A program made the position numbers and the translations under genes. Positions 25,149 through 34,135 of a stretch of DNA of 64,000 nt are shown here, one piece after another. The stretch lies in the NCBI GenBank assembly GCA_964565925.1, contig CAZMGV010000007.1, forward strand, positions 62,001-126,000. Reading direction: 5' to 3'. This stretch comes from CAZMGV01 sp964565925 (GTDB taxonomy: Bacteria; JAGRBM01; JAHCIT01). Numbering within the stretch: position 1 is the stretch's first letter; the number at the start of each line of letters is the position of its first letter. The notes under the pieces were generated by a model. The model did no database searches and had not been told where the DNA came from. It saw only the letters and a list, made by a program, of their open reading frames with translations.

Positions 25149-26396
25149 ATGTTTGAACTGAACGACATGCAGAAGATGACCCAGACGATGGTCCGGCAGT
25201 GGTGCCAGAAGAACCTGTATCCGGTGCTTCCCAAGCTCGAGGAGGGCGAAATGCTCCCCTACGACCTGATGCGGAACATGATGAAGCAGTTCGGCCTGGA
25301 CGCCATGGCGAAAATGTCGCTGCAGAAGCGCGTGAAAAAGCTCCGCGAATCGGAAGCCAGCACCGAAAAGAGTGACGCCCCCAATGCCGCTATAACGGAC
25401 CTGATGGGCGACGGCGGCGGTGACCCGATGCTGATGGCCGTGGTCGTCAAGGAACTGTCCCGCTGCTCGCCGGGTTTCGCCATGAGCTGGGGCGTGTCGA
25501 TGGGCCTCGCCGGCGGAGCGATCATCTCCAAGGGCACGGCCGACCAGATCGAGAAATACGGTATCCCGCTGGCGACCATGGAAAAGGTCGGCTCCTGGTG
25601 CCTCACCGAGCCGGGCGCGGGCTCCGACGCCTTCGGCTCCATGACGACGACCGCCAAGCCCGACGGCGACTACTACGTGCTGAACGGCGGCAAGACCTTT
25701 ATCACCAACGGCCCGGTGGCCGATGTGTTCGTGGTGTACGCCAAGCTCGACCGCGGCCAGGCCCGGCCCGAGATGCCGGTGAACACGTTCATCCTCGAGA
25801 AAGGCATGCCGGGCTTCACCCAGGGCAAGCCGTTCAAGAAGATGGGTATGCGCGACAGCCCCACGGGCGAACTGTTCTTCGACAACGTCCGGGTGCCCAA
25901 GGCGAATCTGGTCGGCGGCAAGGAAAAGACGATGGAAGGCCGCTCCGACACGAAGGAGTCGCTCGGTAACGAGCGTTCCGGCATCCCGGCCATGGCGCTG
26001 GGCATTATCGAGGAGTGCTACGAACGGTCGGTCAAGTACGTGACCGAGCGCAAGCAGTTCGGGCGCCCGGTGGCCGAATTCCAGGCCGTGCAGCTCGATA
26101 TCGCCGACATGTACGTGAAGATGAAGAACGTCGAGAACATGGTCTACCGGACCGCGTGGATGCAGAAGAAAGGCATCCGCGACGTGGCATTCATTAACGC
26201 TTCCAAGGCCTACTGCTCGCAGATGTGCGTGGACGTGGCGCTGAAGTCCATCCAGCTGCACGGCGGCTACGGCTACATGGAAGAGTACCACATCGAGAAA
26301 CTCGCCCGTGACTCCAAGCTCCTCGAGCTCGGCGCCGGCACGACCCACATCAACTACCTCACGGCCGCCCGTGCGGAACTGGGTGTGGCGAAATAA
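25149..26396 (+). CDS. Acyl-CoA dehydrogenase
   Basis: 415 residues from the ATG at 25149, which has AAGGAG 7 nt upstream. All three domains are present: an N-terminal helical part; the middle beta domain with WCLTEPGAGSDAFGSM and FITNGPVADVFVV (FAD and substrate contacts); and the C-terminal helical domain with QLHGGYGYMEEYHIEKLARDSK. A charged insert near residues 60-90 (KKLRESEASTEKSDAPN) is longer than in short-chain enzymes. It would introduce the alpha,beta double bond in an acyl-CoA, passing electrons to ETF (not in the window). It lies head-to-head with the CoA ligase and upstream of an SCP2 gene. Confidence 0.9.
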   Translation: MFELNDMQKMTQTMVRQWCQKNLYPVLPKLEEGEMLPYDLMRNMMKQFGLDAMAKMSLQKRVKKLRESEASTEKSDAPNAAITDLMGDGGGDPMLMAVVVKELSRCSPGFAMSWGVSMGLAGGAIISKGTADQIEKYGIPLATMEKVGSWCLTEPGAGSDAFGSMTTTAKPDGDYYVLNGGKTFITNGPVADVFVVYAKLDRGQARPEMPVNTFILEKGMPGFTQGKPFKKMGMRDSPTGELFFDNVRVPKANLVGGKEKTMEGRSDTKESLGNERSGIPAMALGIIEECYERSVKYVTERKQFGRPVAEFQAVQLDIADMYVKMKNVENMVYRTAWMQKKGIRDVAFINASKAYCSQMCVDVALKSIQLHGGYGYMEEYHIEKLARDSKLLELGAGTTHINYLTAARAELGVAK

Positions 26397-26490
26397 AAAC
26401 GTACTGTTCGCGGCCCTTTGCAATAGGGGGCGCGGGAGTTATAGAAGTCCAAGTCCTCAAAAATACCTGAATAAGGAAGGAATGTACCCC

Positions 26491-26931
26491 ATGGCCATTA
26501 CCCCAGAAATGAGCAACGACCAGGTGAAGGCGGAGCTCTCCAAGATCGATTCCAAAGACAACAAGGCGCTGCAGGCGATCACCCGCAATGCCAGCCCCAA
26601 GCAGGCCTACGAAGTCATCATGCCGTTCATGTTCGAGAAGCGCGGCGCCGAAGTGAAGGAATCCCTCGCTTCGGTGAACGGCTCGCTCCTGTGGGACATC
26701 ACCGGAGACGGCGGCGGCAAGTGGGCGATGATTTTCCCGGGCGACGGCACCTTCAAGGTGGCCGCCGGCGACAAGCCCGACGCCTCGGCGACGATCCAGA
26801 TGTCGTTCGAGAGCTGGAAGTCGATGCAGACCGGCGAGACGCCCCCGCAGCAGCTGTTCATGAGCGGCCAGATGGTCGTCACGGGCGACATGAGCCTGCT
26901 CATGCAGCTCCAGACCGTCATGCCCCAGTAA
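26491..26931 (+). CDS. SCP2-type sterol/lipid-carrier protein
   Basis: 146 residues from the ATG at 26491, with GGAAGG about 10 nt upstream; an in-frame ATG at 26482 sits too close to that site. The SCP2 fold is indicated by the strand pattern LWDITGDGGGKWAMIFPGDG, the DASATIQMSFESWKSM segment and a C-terminal SGQMVVTGDMSLLMQLQ helix. SCP2 domains bind fatty acyl-CoA or sterols in a hydrophobic tunnel and deliver them to beta-oxidation enzymes. It follows the acyl-CoA dehydrogenase by 94 bp on the same strand, consistent with a shared lipid-degradation unit. Confidence 0.85.
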   Translation: MAITPEMSNDQVKAELSKIDSKDNKALQAITRNASPKQAYEVIMPFMFEKRGAEVKESLASVNGSLLWDITGDGGGKWAMIFPGDGTFKVAAGDKPDASATIQMSFESWKSMQTGETPPQQLFMSGQMVVTGDMSLLMQLQTVMPQ

Positions 26932-26956
26932 AATACTGAAGCATCACTGAAACACC

Positions 26957-26996
26957 GGACCCGGTTCCCCGTGAAGGGGGCCGGGTTTTGTGTTTG
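26957..26996. terminator. Terminator between convergent SCP2 and bamA genes
   Basis: GACCCGGTTCCCC pairs with GGGGGCCGGGTT around a short GTGAA loop, followed by TTTTGTGTTT. It serves the plus-strand SCP2 transcript and may also stop minus-strand transcription. Confidence 0.7.
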
Positions 26997-27017
26997 GGGC
27001 GGCCGGCGCCGCTCGGT

Positions 27018-29435
27018 CTAGAACAGCTGGCCGATGGTGAAGTTGAAGACGGGGGACGTGAAGTGGCTGCCGTCGGCCACGACCGAGCGCGGCTTCACGA
27101 GCGGGAAGCCCAGCTCCAGGCGGATCGGCCCCACAGGCGAGAACCACCGGATACCTGCACCCCAGTCCACGAGCCACGGGCTTGAGAAGATCGTCTGCTT
27201 GTCGTTGTAGACGTTGCCGGCGTCCATAAAGACGACGCCTTTGAGACGCGCCGGCTTGTAGAGCGGGAACACCAGCTCGCCCGACACATACCCCGCCTTG
27301 TTGCCGCCGATACGCACCGGCTGCCCGTTCTGGCCGATGTCGAACGGGCTCACCGAGAACGGGTCGTAACCGCGCAGATTGTCGATGCCGCCGCCGAAGT
27401 AGCGCTCTTCCACCAGCAGGTAGAACGGTTCCCGTCTCTGCAGGAACATCGCCTGCCACTTGGCGACGCCGACGACGCCCCAGAACAGCTTGTGGAAATA
27501 GGTCCCCTGGGCGTCGAACGAGTTGAAGTGAGACACCACGGTCGGATCGACGGAAAACACGTTGACCGCCGACCGCATGCTGACCACATGGCGCGTGCCG
27601 GTGGTGGGGTCGATATTGTCATCCAGCCGGTTGAGGATCATGGAGAAGTCGAAGCCGGTCTTCACTGTGTCGCTGCGGACACGATCGCCCAGGGCGACCA
27701 GCTGGGGCGAGAGCCCCTTCAGCCGCGTGCGGAAGCCGAAGAACCCGACCGTGGCCGAGAAACCGTCGAAGAATGGGCTGATGCTGGTGAAGTCGTACGA
27801 GACGCCCACGCTGCCGCCCACGCGAAGGCTCTCGAAGTCCACGAACTTGCGCAGGGTGGCGTCGCCCGTGAGCGAATAGCCCCAGTAGCTGTCGTTAAAG
27901 CGCGGATCGCGGTACTGGATCGAGATCGACCGGCTGCGTTTGCCGAACTGGCCGGCGAACGCGAGCGACTGCCCGCGGCCGAACAAATTCTGCTGCTGGA
28001 TCTGCGAGAAGACAAAGAGGCCGTCCAGCGACGAATAGCCGCCGCCCACATTCAGCGAGCCGGTGGACCGCTCCGTGACCGTGAACCGGATGTCGATCTG
28101 GTCCGGGGCTCCGGGTACGCGTTCCTTGGAGAACTCCACCTCGTCGAAGAAGCCTAGCTGGCGGATCTTCTGCTGCGACCTTTCGAGCGCAGTCGTATTG
28201 TATTTGTCGCCTTCGGCGAGGCGCACCTCGCGCCGGATGACGTTATCCCGCGTGCGGCTGTTGCCGCTGATATGCACCCGCCGCACGGATACCGACGGGC
28301 CCTTGTCGATGTTGATCTCGAGGTCGATCTGCGGCTTGTCGGTATCGACGGCCGACGGGCGGGGAATCAGCGTGACGTTCGTGAAGGCGTAGGACTGGTC
28401 GCCATATACCCGCTCGATCGTGTTCTGGTCCTCGAGGATCTTGGACCGCGAGAACACGTCGCCCGGCTTGGCCACGAGCCGCGCCATCAGCTGGTCCTCG
28501 GGCTCGACCATGTCGCCCGAGAGTTTCACCGACTGGATGTGGTACTGCTTTCCTTCGGTGATCGTGAAGGTGACGAACAGGGCGTCCCGGCTGGGGGTGA
28601 GTTCCACCACCGGATCGGTGATCTTCACGTCCACATATCCGTTGTCGAGATAGAAGTTCTTCAGCTGCAGGGAATCGTAGAGCAGCATCTCGCGGACGAA
28701 GTTTCCGTTGTCGCTGAACCAGGAGAATGCCCCCTGTTCCTTGGTCTTCATCTGCTTCTGGAGTTCGCTTTCGGTGAACGCCTGGTTGCCGATGAAGCGG
28801 ATGCGGCGAATCCGGATCTTGTCGCCTTCCTCGATATGGAAGACCACCTTCACGGTGTTCTGGCCCGAGGCCGGCTCGGTCTCCGCCCGGATACCGGCCA
28901 GGAAGTGCCCCTCCTGCTCGTAGCGCCGTCGCATCTTCTCGACCGATTTGTCGACCAGGGTCGGCGAATAGACCGAATTTACTTTGAACTGGAGGTCCTC
29001 CTTCAGCTTGTCCTTGTCGACGGCGTCGTTGCCCTCGAACTTGATCTCGCTGATGGTGGGGCGTTCCTTGACGACGTAGATCAGCCGGATGCCGTCCGGC
29101 GCCGCTTCCCATTCGACCCGGATGTCGTCAAACCAGCCCAGTTTCCAGAGGGCGCGCAGGTCATCGGCCAGTATCCGGCGGTCGAGTTTGGAGCCGGGCT
29201 TGGTTCGCGTGCGTCCGCGGATCATCTCCGGGTCCACACGGATCTGCCCCCGGACGTGGATATCCGTGATCATCTGGCCTGCGGGCGGCAGGTCTTTTGC
29301 CGTCTGGATACCGGATTGTTGCGGGGGCGGCGGTGCGGCCGGCTGCTGGGCAGCCGCAGGGCGAACCTCAGCCAGCGCCGGGGTCAGCACGGCCAGCAGG
29401 AGACAGAAGAGCCGGGTCCGGAGGTGGCGGTTCAA
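27018..29435 (-). CDS. bamA: Outer-membrane protein assembly factor BamA
   Basis: 805 residues. It has a signal peptide and a Pro/Gln-rich linker to about residue 50, five POTRA domains (about 55-420; e.g. ISEIKFEGNDAVDKDKL, IRRIRFIGNQAFTESEL, VRRVHISGNSRTRDNVI), then a 16-stranded barrel. The loop-6 signature appears as NLRGYDP, and the chain ends in a C-terminal Phe (FNFTIGQLF), the usual outer-membrane signal. BamA folds and inserts outer-membrane proteins. Its start overlaps the lolD stop by 4 bp, making it the last gene of the lysS-lolC/E-lolD unit. The skp-lpxD-fabZ genes that often follow bamA are not here. Confidence 0.97.
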   Translation of the reverse strand: MNRHLRTRLFCLLLAVLTPALAEVRPAAAQQPAAPPPPQQSGIQTAKDLPPAGQMITDIHVRGQIRVDPEMIRGRTRTKPGSKLDRRILADDLRALWKLGWFDDIRVEWEAAPDGIRLIYVVKERPTISEIKFEGNDAVDKDKLKEDLQFKVNSVYSPTLVDKSVEKMRRRYEQEGHFLAGIRAETEPASGQNTVKVVFHIEEGDKIRIRRIRFIGNQAFTESELQKQMKTKEQGAFSWFSDNGNFVREMLLYDSLQLKNFYLDNGYVDVKITDPVVELTPSRDALFVTFTITEGKQYHIQSVKLSGDMVEPEDQLMARLVAKPGDVFSRSKILEDQNTIERVYGDQSYAFTNVTLIPRPSAVDTDKPQIDLEINIDKGPSVSVRRVHISGNSRTRDNVIRREVRLAEGDKYNTTALERSQQKIRQLGFFDEVEFSKERVPGAPDQIDIRFTVTERSTGSLNVGGGYSSLDGLFVFSQIQQQNLFGRGQSLAFAGQFGKRSRSISIQYRDPRFNDSYWGYSLTGDATLRKFVDFESLRVGGSVGVSYDFTSISPFFDGFSATVGFFGFRTRLKGLSPQLVALGDRVRSDTVKTGFDFSMILNRLDDNIDPTTGTRHVVSMRSAVNVFSVDPTVVSHFNSFDAQGTYFHKLFWGVVGVAKWQAMFLQRREPFYLLVEERYFGGGIDNLRGYDPFSVSPFDIGQNGQPVRIGGNKAGYVSGELVFPLYKPARLKGVVFMDAGNVYNDKQTIFSSPWLVDWGAGIRWFSPVGPIRLELGFPLVKPRSVVADGSHFTSPVFNFTIGQLF

Positions 29436-30118
29436 ACACCCGCCTCCGCAATCTGGCCGTCCACGAGGGTGATCCGGCGGGTCATCAGGTGCGCCAGCGC
29501 GGGGGAGTGGGTCACGATAATGAAGGTCGTGCCGTCTTCCTCGTTCAGCTTTACAAGCAGGTGATGGATCTCTTCCGCCGTGTGGGTGTCGAGATTGCCT
29601 GTCGGCTCGTCGGCAAAGACGATCCGGGGCTTGAGCAGTATCGCCCGGGCTATCGCCACCCGCTGCTGCTCGCCGCCGGAGAGTTCCTTTGGGCGGTGCG
29701 CGTGGCGGCCGCCCAGGCCCAGCCGGTCCAGCAGCGCCTTCGCCTCGCGTTCCACGAAATCCTTCGGGCGCTTCGCGATCAGCCCCGGCATCATCACGTT
29801 TTCAAGGGCGGTGAACTCCGGCAGCAGGTGGTGGAACTGGAACACGAAACCCAGATTCGCCGCCCGGAACGCGGGCAGCGACGTCTCATCCAGCGCCCTG
29901 ACGTCGGTACCGTCCACCCGGAGCGTCCCGTCCGACGGCCGCTCCAGCGTCCCCAGCACGTGCAGCAGGGTCGTCTTGCCGACACCCGAGACCCCGACCA
30001 CGCCCAGACGCTCGCCCGGCTTCACTTCCAGGTCGATCGCCCTCAGCACATCGACCCGGCCGCCGTCCAGATCGAAATGCTTGGTCAGCCCTTTGGCCAG
30101 AATAACCGGCTCACTCAT
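29432..30118 (-). CDS. lolD: Lipoprotein-releasing ABC transporter ATPase LolD
   Basis: 228 residues from the ATG at 30118, which overlaps the end of the permease gene by 8 bp. Walker A is GVSGVGKTT (42-50), the signature is LSGGEQQR, Walker B is IVFADEPTGNLD and the H-loop is VTHS. It powers extraction of mature lipoproteins from the inner membrane and their handover to LolA. The many lipobox proteins in this window would be its cargo. The overlapped stop and start codons on both sides indicate translational coupling. Confidence 0.95.
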   Translation of the reverse strand: MSEPVILAKGLTKHFDLDGGRVDVLRAIDLEVKPGERLGVVGVSGVGKTTLLHVLGTLERPSDGTLRVDGTDVRALDETSLPAFRAANLGFVFQFHHLLPEFTALENVMMPGLIAKRPKDFVEREAKALLDRLGLGGRHAHRPKELSGGEQQRVAIARAILLKPRIVFADEPTGNLDTHTAEEIHHLLVKLNEEDGTTFIIVTHSPALAHLMTRRITLVDGQIAEAGV

Positions 30119-31421
30119 TGCGCAGAGCCTCCGCCGGCGTGAGCCTGCCGGCCTGCAGCGACGGGAAGAAGGCGGCCATGGTCGTGACGCAAACGGGCGC
30201 AAGCACCACCCAGATCACGTCTTCGATCCGCACGAGCAGCGGCAGGTGGTCCATCTGGTAGACGGCCGGATCGATCGGGATGAGATGGAACGTGGACTCC
30301 ACCCAGCAGAGGCCAAGCCCCAGCACCAGTCCCGACAGGGTTCCGACCAGACCGATAAACGCCCCGGTGTAGAGAAACACCCGCTGCACGGCGCCGTTAC
30401 TGGCGCCCATCGCCTTGAGTATAGCGATGTCGTGGATCTTCTCGCGCACCAGCACGACCATCGAGCCCGCGATGTTGAAGCTGGCCACGATTACAATGAT
30501 CAGCACGACGATAAAAAGGCCGAGCTTTTCCAGCGCCAGCGCCTTGAACAGGTCGCCGAACGACTCTTCCCAGCTCCGTGCGCGGATGCGCGGCTGATCC
30601 CACTCCGTGAGCGCCCGGCGCATGATGTCGCCGCTGATGGCGCGCGCATTATCGACGTTGTCCACGCGAACCTGGATGCCGGTGACGTAGCGGTCCTCGG
30701 GTGCGAGGCCGGGGTCGAAGAAATCCTGCGCGGTGGCGAGGTCGCTAAAAGCGAGGGTCGAGTCGAACTCCACAAAGCCGAGCTTGAAGATGCCGACGAC
30801 GACGAATTTTTTGGGCCGGGCGGTGGGCCCGGTCGGTCCGATGCCGCAGAGGGGACAGATGATCGTCACCTCGTCCCCGGTGCTGACGAACAGGTTCTCC
30901 GCCAGCACGCTGCCCAGTACGATGCCGGGCAGCTCCTTGCGCTTCTCGATGGCGAATTTCGCGGCCTCGGAGACATGCTCGGCGGCGGGGCCGTTCAGGT
31001 TCATGAACGTACCGTCGCGCATCTTGTCGCCGAAAATCGCGGCCCGGAGCACGTCCTTGGGGACCACGCCGAAGAGCTGGATACCGGCCACTTCGTCGCC
31101 GTTGGTGATCATGGCGTCCCGCTGGAAAAACGGGGAGGTGGCGACGACCCCGGGCACACTCTCCACCTTCTGCTGGATTTCCTCCCAGTGCGGTAGCTGG
31201 AGGCGGCTGAAGGAGGATTCGTAGGAGACCAGCACATGGGGGCGGGCGCCCAGCATCAGGTCACGCAGGTTCTTCATGAACCCGGCCATGACCGCCTGGA
31301 CGATCAGCAGAGCCGCGACGCCGAGCGCCACGGACAGGATACCCACGGACGTCTGGAACGAGAATGCGGCGCGCGAGCGCCCGAGCAGGTAGCGGCGGGC
31401 AACCCACCAGTTCCAGCTCAT
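30111..31421 (-). CDS. Lipoprotein-releasing system permease LolC/LolE
   Basis: 436 residues with the FtsX/MacB permease layout: one N-terminal membrane segment (about 20-48), a large periplasmic domain, then three C-terminal segments (about 305-330, 350-378 and 395-420). The N-terminus WWVARRYLLGR is typical of LolC/E. The periplasmic part contains an unusual CPLCGIGPTGP stretch with a Cys pair, possibly a disulfide. With only one permease gene, the complex is probably a LolF-like homodimer (LolF2-LolD2). It overlaps lysS by an ATGA and lolD by 8 bp. Confidence 0.93.
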   Translation of the reverse strand: MSWNWWVARRYLLGRSRAAFSFQTSVGILSVALGVAALLIVQAVMAGFMKNLRDLMLGARPHVLVSYESSFSRLQLPHWEEIQQKVESVPGVVATSPFFQRDAMITNGDEVAGIQLFGVVPKDVLRAAIFGDKMRDGTFMNLNGPAAEHVSEAAKFAIEKRKELPGIVLGSVLAENLFVSTGDEVTIICPLCGIGPTGPTARPKKFVVVGIFKLGFVEFDSTLAFSDLATAQDFFDPGLAPEDRYVTGIQVRVDNVDNARAISGDIMRRALTEWDQPRIRARSWEESFGDLFKALALEKLGLFIVVLIIVIVASFNIAGSMVVLVREKIHDIAILKAMGASNGAVQRVFLYTGAFIGLVGTLSGLVLGLGLCWVESTFHLIPIDPAVYQMDHLPLLVRIEDVIWVVLAPVCVTTMAAFFPSLQAGRLTPAEALRNE

Positions 31422-32968
31422 TTGCTCTCCTGCGACCTCAGGAGCGGGAACAGGATCACGTCCCGGATGGAGGGCTGGTCGGTGAGCAGCATGACCAGCC
31501 GGTCGATGCCGATGCCTTCGCCGGCGGTGGGCGGCAGGCCGTACTCGAGCGCGCGGATGTAGTCGGCGTCGTAGTCCATCGCCTCTTCGTCGCCGCCTTC
31601 CTTCGACTTGAGCTGCGCCTCGAACCGTTCGCGCTGGTCGTCGGCGTCGTTCAGCTCGCTGAAGCCGTTGGCGATCTCGCGGCCGGTAATGAACAGCTCG
31701 AACCGGTCGGTGATCTCGGGCCGCTTGTCGTTGCGGCGCGACAGCGGCGAGATGACCGTCGGGTATTCGGTGACGAACGTCGGCTGGATGAGCGTCGGTT
31801 CGACGATCTCCTCGAATACGGCCGTGAGACGGTCTTCGGGGGTCCGGTTGAAACTTTCCGCCGCGATCTTGCGCATGTGGGCGCGGACGTCGCCCGGTTT
31901 TTCGTCCGGCTTCACTTTGAGCCGCTCGCTCTCCAGCATCGACACGAAGTCGTGCTCGGAGATCGAGGCCAGCTCTTTCAGCCCCTTGCCGGTGATCTCC
32001 TTCACGGCCGGTTCCATGCCGATCCGCTTCCAGGGGCGCTTAAAGTCCACCTCAGTGCCCTGGTAGGTGAGCTTCGTGCCGCCGTGGAGTTTTTCCACGA
32101 GGCCTGTGATCAGTTCCTCGGAGATGTTGATCAGGTCTTCGTAGGTGGCCCACGCCTCGTAGAACTCGAGCATCGTGAACTCGGGATTGTGCTGCGTGCT
32201 GATGCCTTCGTTGCGGAAGTTACGGTTGATCTCGAACACGCGGTCGTAGCCGCCCACCACGAGCCGCTTTAAATGCAGCTCGGGCGCGATCCGCAGCACC
32301 AGATCCATGTCGAGCGTGTTGTGGTGCGTCTCGAAAGGCCGTGCCTTAGCGCCCGTGACGAGCGTGTGCATCATCGGGGTCTCGACTTCGAGATAACCTC
32401 GGTTCGTGAAGTAGTTCCGGACGTCGGTGACGATCCGGGAGCGCTTGCGGAAGACCTCGCGCACCTCGTCGTTGACGATCAGGTCCAGATACCGCTGGCG
32501 GTAGCGGACTTCCACGTCCTGCAGGCCGTGCCACTTGTCGGGTAGCGGGTGCAGGCATTTCGTCATCAGATGGACTTCATCCATCTTGATCGTCAGTTCG
32601 CCGGTCTTGCTGCGAAAAAGTTCTCCGCTTGCGCCCACGAGATCTCCGATGTCCAGATTGCGGGCGCGGGCAAAGCCCTCTTCACCAAGCTTCGAGAGAT
32701 CGGCGTAGAGCTGGATCTTGCCCGACGTGTCGGCGAGCTGGAAGAAACCGCCCTTGCCGAACAGACGGATCGCGCGGATGCGGCCGGCCACCGAGACGCG
32801 GACGGTTTTCGCCGTGAACTCCTCGCTGGAGGTATCTTTGTACTGTTCCTGCAGATCCTTCGCCTGGTGGGCGGGTTTGAAGTCGTTCCGGTAGGCCGGA
32901 GCGGAGCCCTGGCGCAGGCTGTCGAGCTTGCGGCGCCGTTCGCGAATCTGGTCGTTGTCCTGTTCCAT
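31418..32968 (-). CDS. lysS: Lysyl-tRNA synthetase, class II
   Basis: 516 residues. The N-terminal OB-fold anticodon-binding domain covers about 60-170. The three class II motifs follow: motif 1 in the NYFTNRGYLEVETPMM region, motif 2 in FRNEGISTQHNPEFTMLEF and motif 3 in GIGIDRLVMLLTD. It charges tRNA-Lys in the cytoplasm. It heads the minus-strand unit leading into the lipoprotein export genes, linked to the permease gene by ATGA. Confidence 0.97.
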   Translation of the reverse strand: MEQDNDQIRERRRKLDSLRQGSAPAYRNDFKPAHQAKDLQEQYKDTSSEEFTAKTVRVSVAGRIRAIRLFGKGGFFQLADTSGKIQLYADLSKLGEEGFARARNLDIGDLVGASGELFRSKTGELTIKMDEVHLMTKCLHPLPDKWHGLQDVEVRYRQRYLDLIVNDEVREVFRKRSRIVTDVRNYFTNRGYLEVETPMMHTLVTGAKARPFETHHNTLDMDLVLRIAPELHLKRLVVGGYDRVFEINRNFRNEGISTQHNPEFTMLEFYEAWATYEDLINISEELITGLVEKLHGGTKLTYQGTEVDFKRPWKRIGMEPAVKEITGKGLKELASISEHDFVSMLESERLKVKPDEKPGDVRAHMRKIAAESFNRTPEDRLTAVFEEIVEPTLIQPTFVTEYPTVISPLSRRNDKRPEITDRFELFITGREIANGFSELNDADDQRERFEAQLKSKEGGDEEAMDYDADYIRALEYGLPPTAGEGIGIDRLVMLLTDQPSIRDVILFPLLRSQESK

Positions 32969-33139
32969 GAATGGGGTTCCCGGCGGATAAAATCCTGAAT
33001 TATTACCGTAGGTTAATCGTCTCGGTCCGTAGCCGGGAGCTTCCGGTCCGTCCGCAGCCGGGGGACGCTATCCCCGCCCCGCCTGAAGGGTCAAGGACCC
33101 CTTGAGCGAGGCGCTCCGGGGGAGTAGGAACCCCGCACC

Positions 33140-33766
33140 ATGAAAGAGTTCGTCTTCGCCCTGATGTTCGCCGTTGCAGCCCCCTCGTGCCAGAAGAAGG
33201 ATTCCGGCAACCCGGCCGACCTCGTGAACCCGCTTCCGGCTACCGGCCAGGTGGCGGCCGCAGCGGCCGACGCGGGCGAACCCGGCTACAGCACTCGCGA
33301 CTTCACGCTCCCCGACGTGAAGGGCGGCAAGTTCACGCTCTCGTCGCTCAAGGGTAACTACGTGTTCCTGGATTTCTGGGCCTCGTGGTGCGGCCCCTGC
33401 GTCGAGGCGATTCCCACACTCAATATTCTCCAGGACCGGTACGGCAGCCGGGGGTTTACGGTGCTCGGCGTTTCTGTCGACGACGAAACCCTCGAGACGA
33501 TCGGCAAGTTTGTCCAGACCAACGGGATCAAATACCGCGTGGTGCTCGGATCGGACGACCTGATCAACAGGTTCGGCAAGTCGCGCGGACTGCCGACGGC
33601 GTTCCTGCTGGACCGTGAAGGACGAGTGGTGCAGAAATTTGTGGGGGAGTATCCGTCCGAGCGGCTGATCTCGGAAGTCGCCGCCGTGGTGGCGCCCGAA
33701 CCGGTGGTTCACAAGGAGCCGCCGCCCGAGAACGCGCCGGCGATCCAGCCCGACCCGAAGAAGTAA
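33140..33766 (+). CDS. TlpA/ResA-like thioredoxin lipoprotein
   Basis: 208 residues. A short lipoprotein signal peptide ends at APSC (Cys17), followed by a low-complexity Ala/Gly linker. The thioredoxin fold (about 50-180) has the active site WCGPC (Cys84, Cys87) and the cis-Pro in RGLPTAF. The C-terminal tail is Pro-rich (EPPPENAPAIQPDPKK). Such proteins reduce disulfides in the periplasm, often for cytochrome c maturation; no cytochrome genes are adjacent, so the client is unknown. Confidence 0.88.
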   Translation: MKEFVFALMFAVAAPSCQKKDSGNPADLVNPLPATGQVAAAAADAGEPGYSTRDFTLPDVKGGKFTLSSLKGNYVFLDFWASWCGPCVEAIPTLNILQDRYGSRGFTVLGVSVDDETLETIGKFVQTNGIKYRVVLGSDDLINRFGKSRGLPTAFLLDREGRVVQKFVGEYPSERLISEVAAVVAPEPVVHKEPPPENAPAIQPDPKK

Positions 33767-33822
33767 GGTCCGAAGAACGGGGGACCCGGCCCTGGGCGGG
33801 CTCCGTGAGCTGAAAATAGATC

Positions 33823-33870
33823 GGGTGACCGTCCGCTTACCCTTTGGAGGTTGGGCGGAGCCGGTCACCC
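33823..33870. other. Inverted repeat between convergent genes
   Basis: GGGTGACCG (33823-33831) is complementary to CGGTCACCC (33862-33870), and a CCGC/GCGG pair extends the stem inwards. It lies between the TlpA-like gene and the small lysine-rich gene, which converge. It may stop transcription from either side, though no clear T-tract follows. Confidence 0.45.
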
Positions 33871-33887
33871 GGTCGAGACGCGAAGAA

Positions 33888-33971
33888 TTACTTCTTCTTG
33901 CCCTTCTTGGCGGCCTTCTTCTTCGGGGCCTTCTTGGCTTTCTTCGCGGGCTTCTTCTTTGCTACGGGCAT
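33888..33971 (-). CDS. Tiny lysine-rich histone-H1-like peptide
   Basis: 27 residues: an ATG at 33971, a body of KK(K)-AP/AK repeats with 16 Lys, 5 Ala and 3 Pro, and a TAA at 33890-33888. AAAGGA ends 7 nt before the ATG, a strong ribosome-binding site. Composition and the AKK/PKK repeats match the C-terminal tails of histone H1 and of bacterial H1-like proteins, which bind DNA or RNA electrostatically. No globular domain is present. Upstream, 33972-34135 has no other gene and contains TATTAT on the minus strand as a possible -10. It could instead be a remnant of a longer gene, but the start signal argues against that. Confidence 0.7.
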   Translation of the reverse strand: MPVAKKKPAKKAKKAPKKKAAKKGKKK

Positions 33972-34135
33972 TGTGAATTCCTTTGATGGCAGGTTCTACG
34001 CTTTTGAAAGCGCAAATGTTCCTGTCCAGTCCTTTAGCCCTCAACTGAATGACTTAATAATACCGTTTCAGGTTGACGTTTGCCACTACTTTTTTCTAGG
34101 ACGTGCGATTTTTTTGCCGGAACAGTTTTTCGCCG

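Noticed and set aside
28272..29564. Long plus-strand frames opposite bamA, maeB (47168-48637), the acyl-CoA synthetase (23010-24494) and the M16 protease (61084-62739)
   Set aside because: Each lies antisense to a well-supported gene, is rich in His/Arg/Asp/Val typical of shadow frames, and has no recognisable motif.
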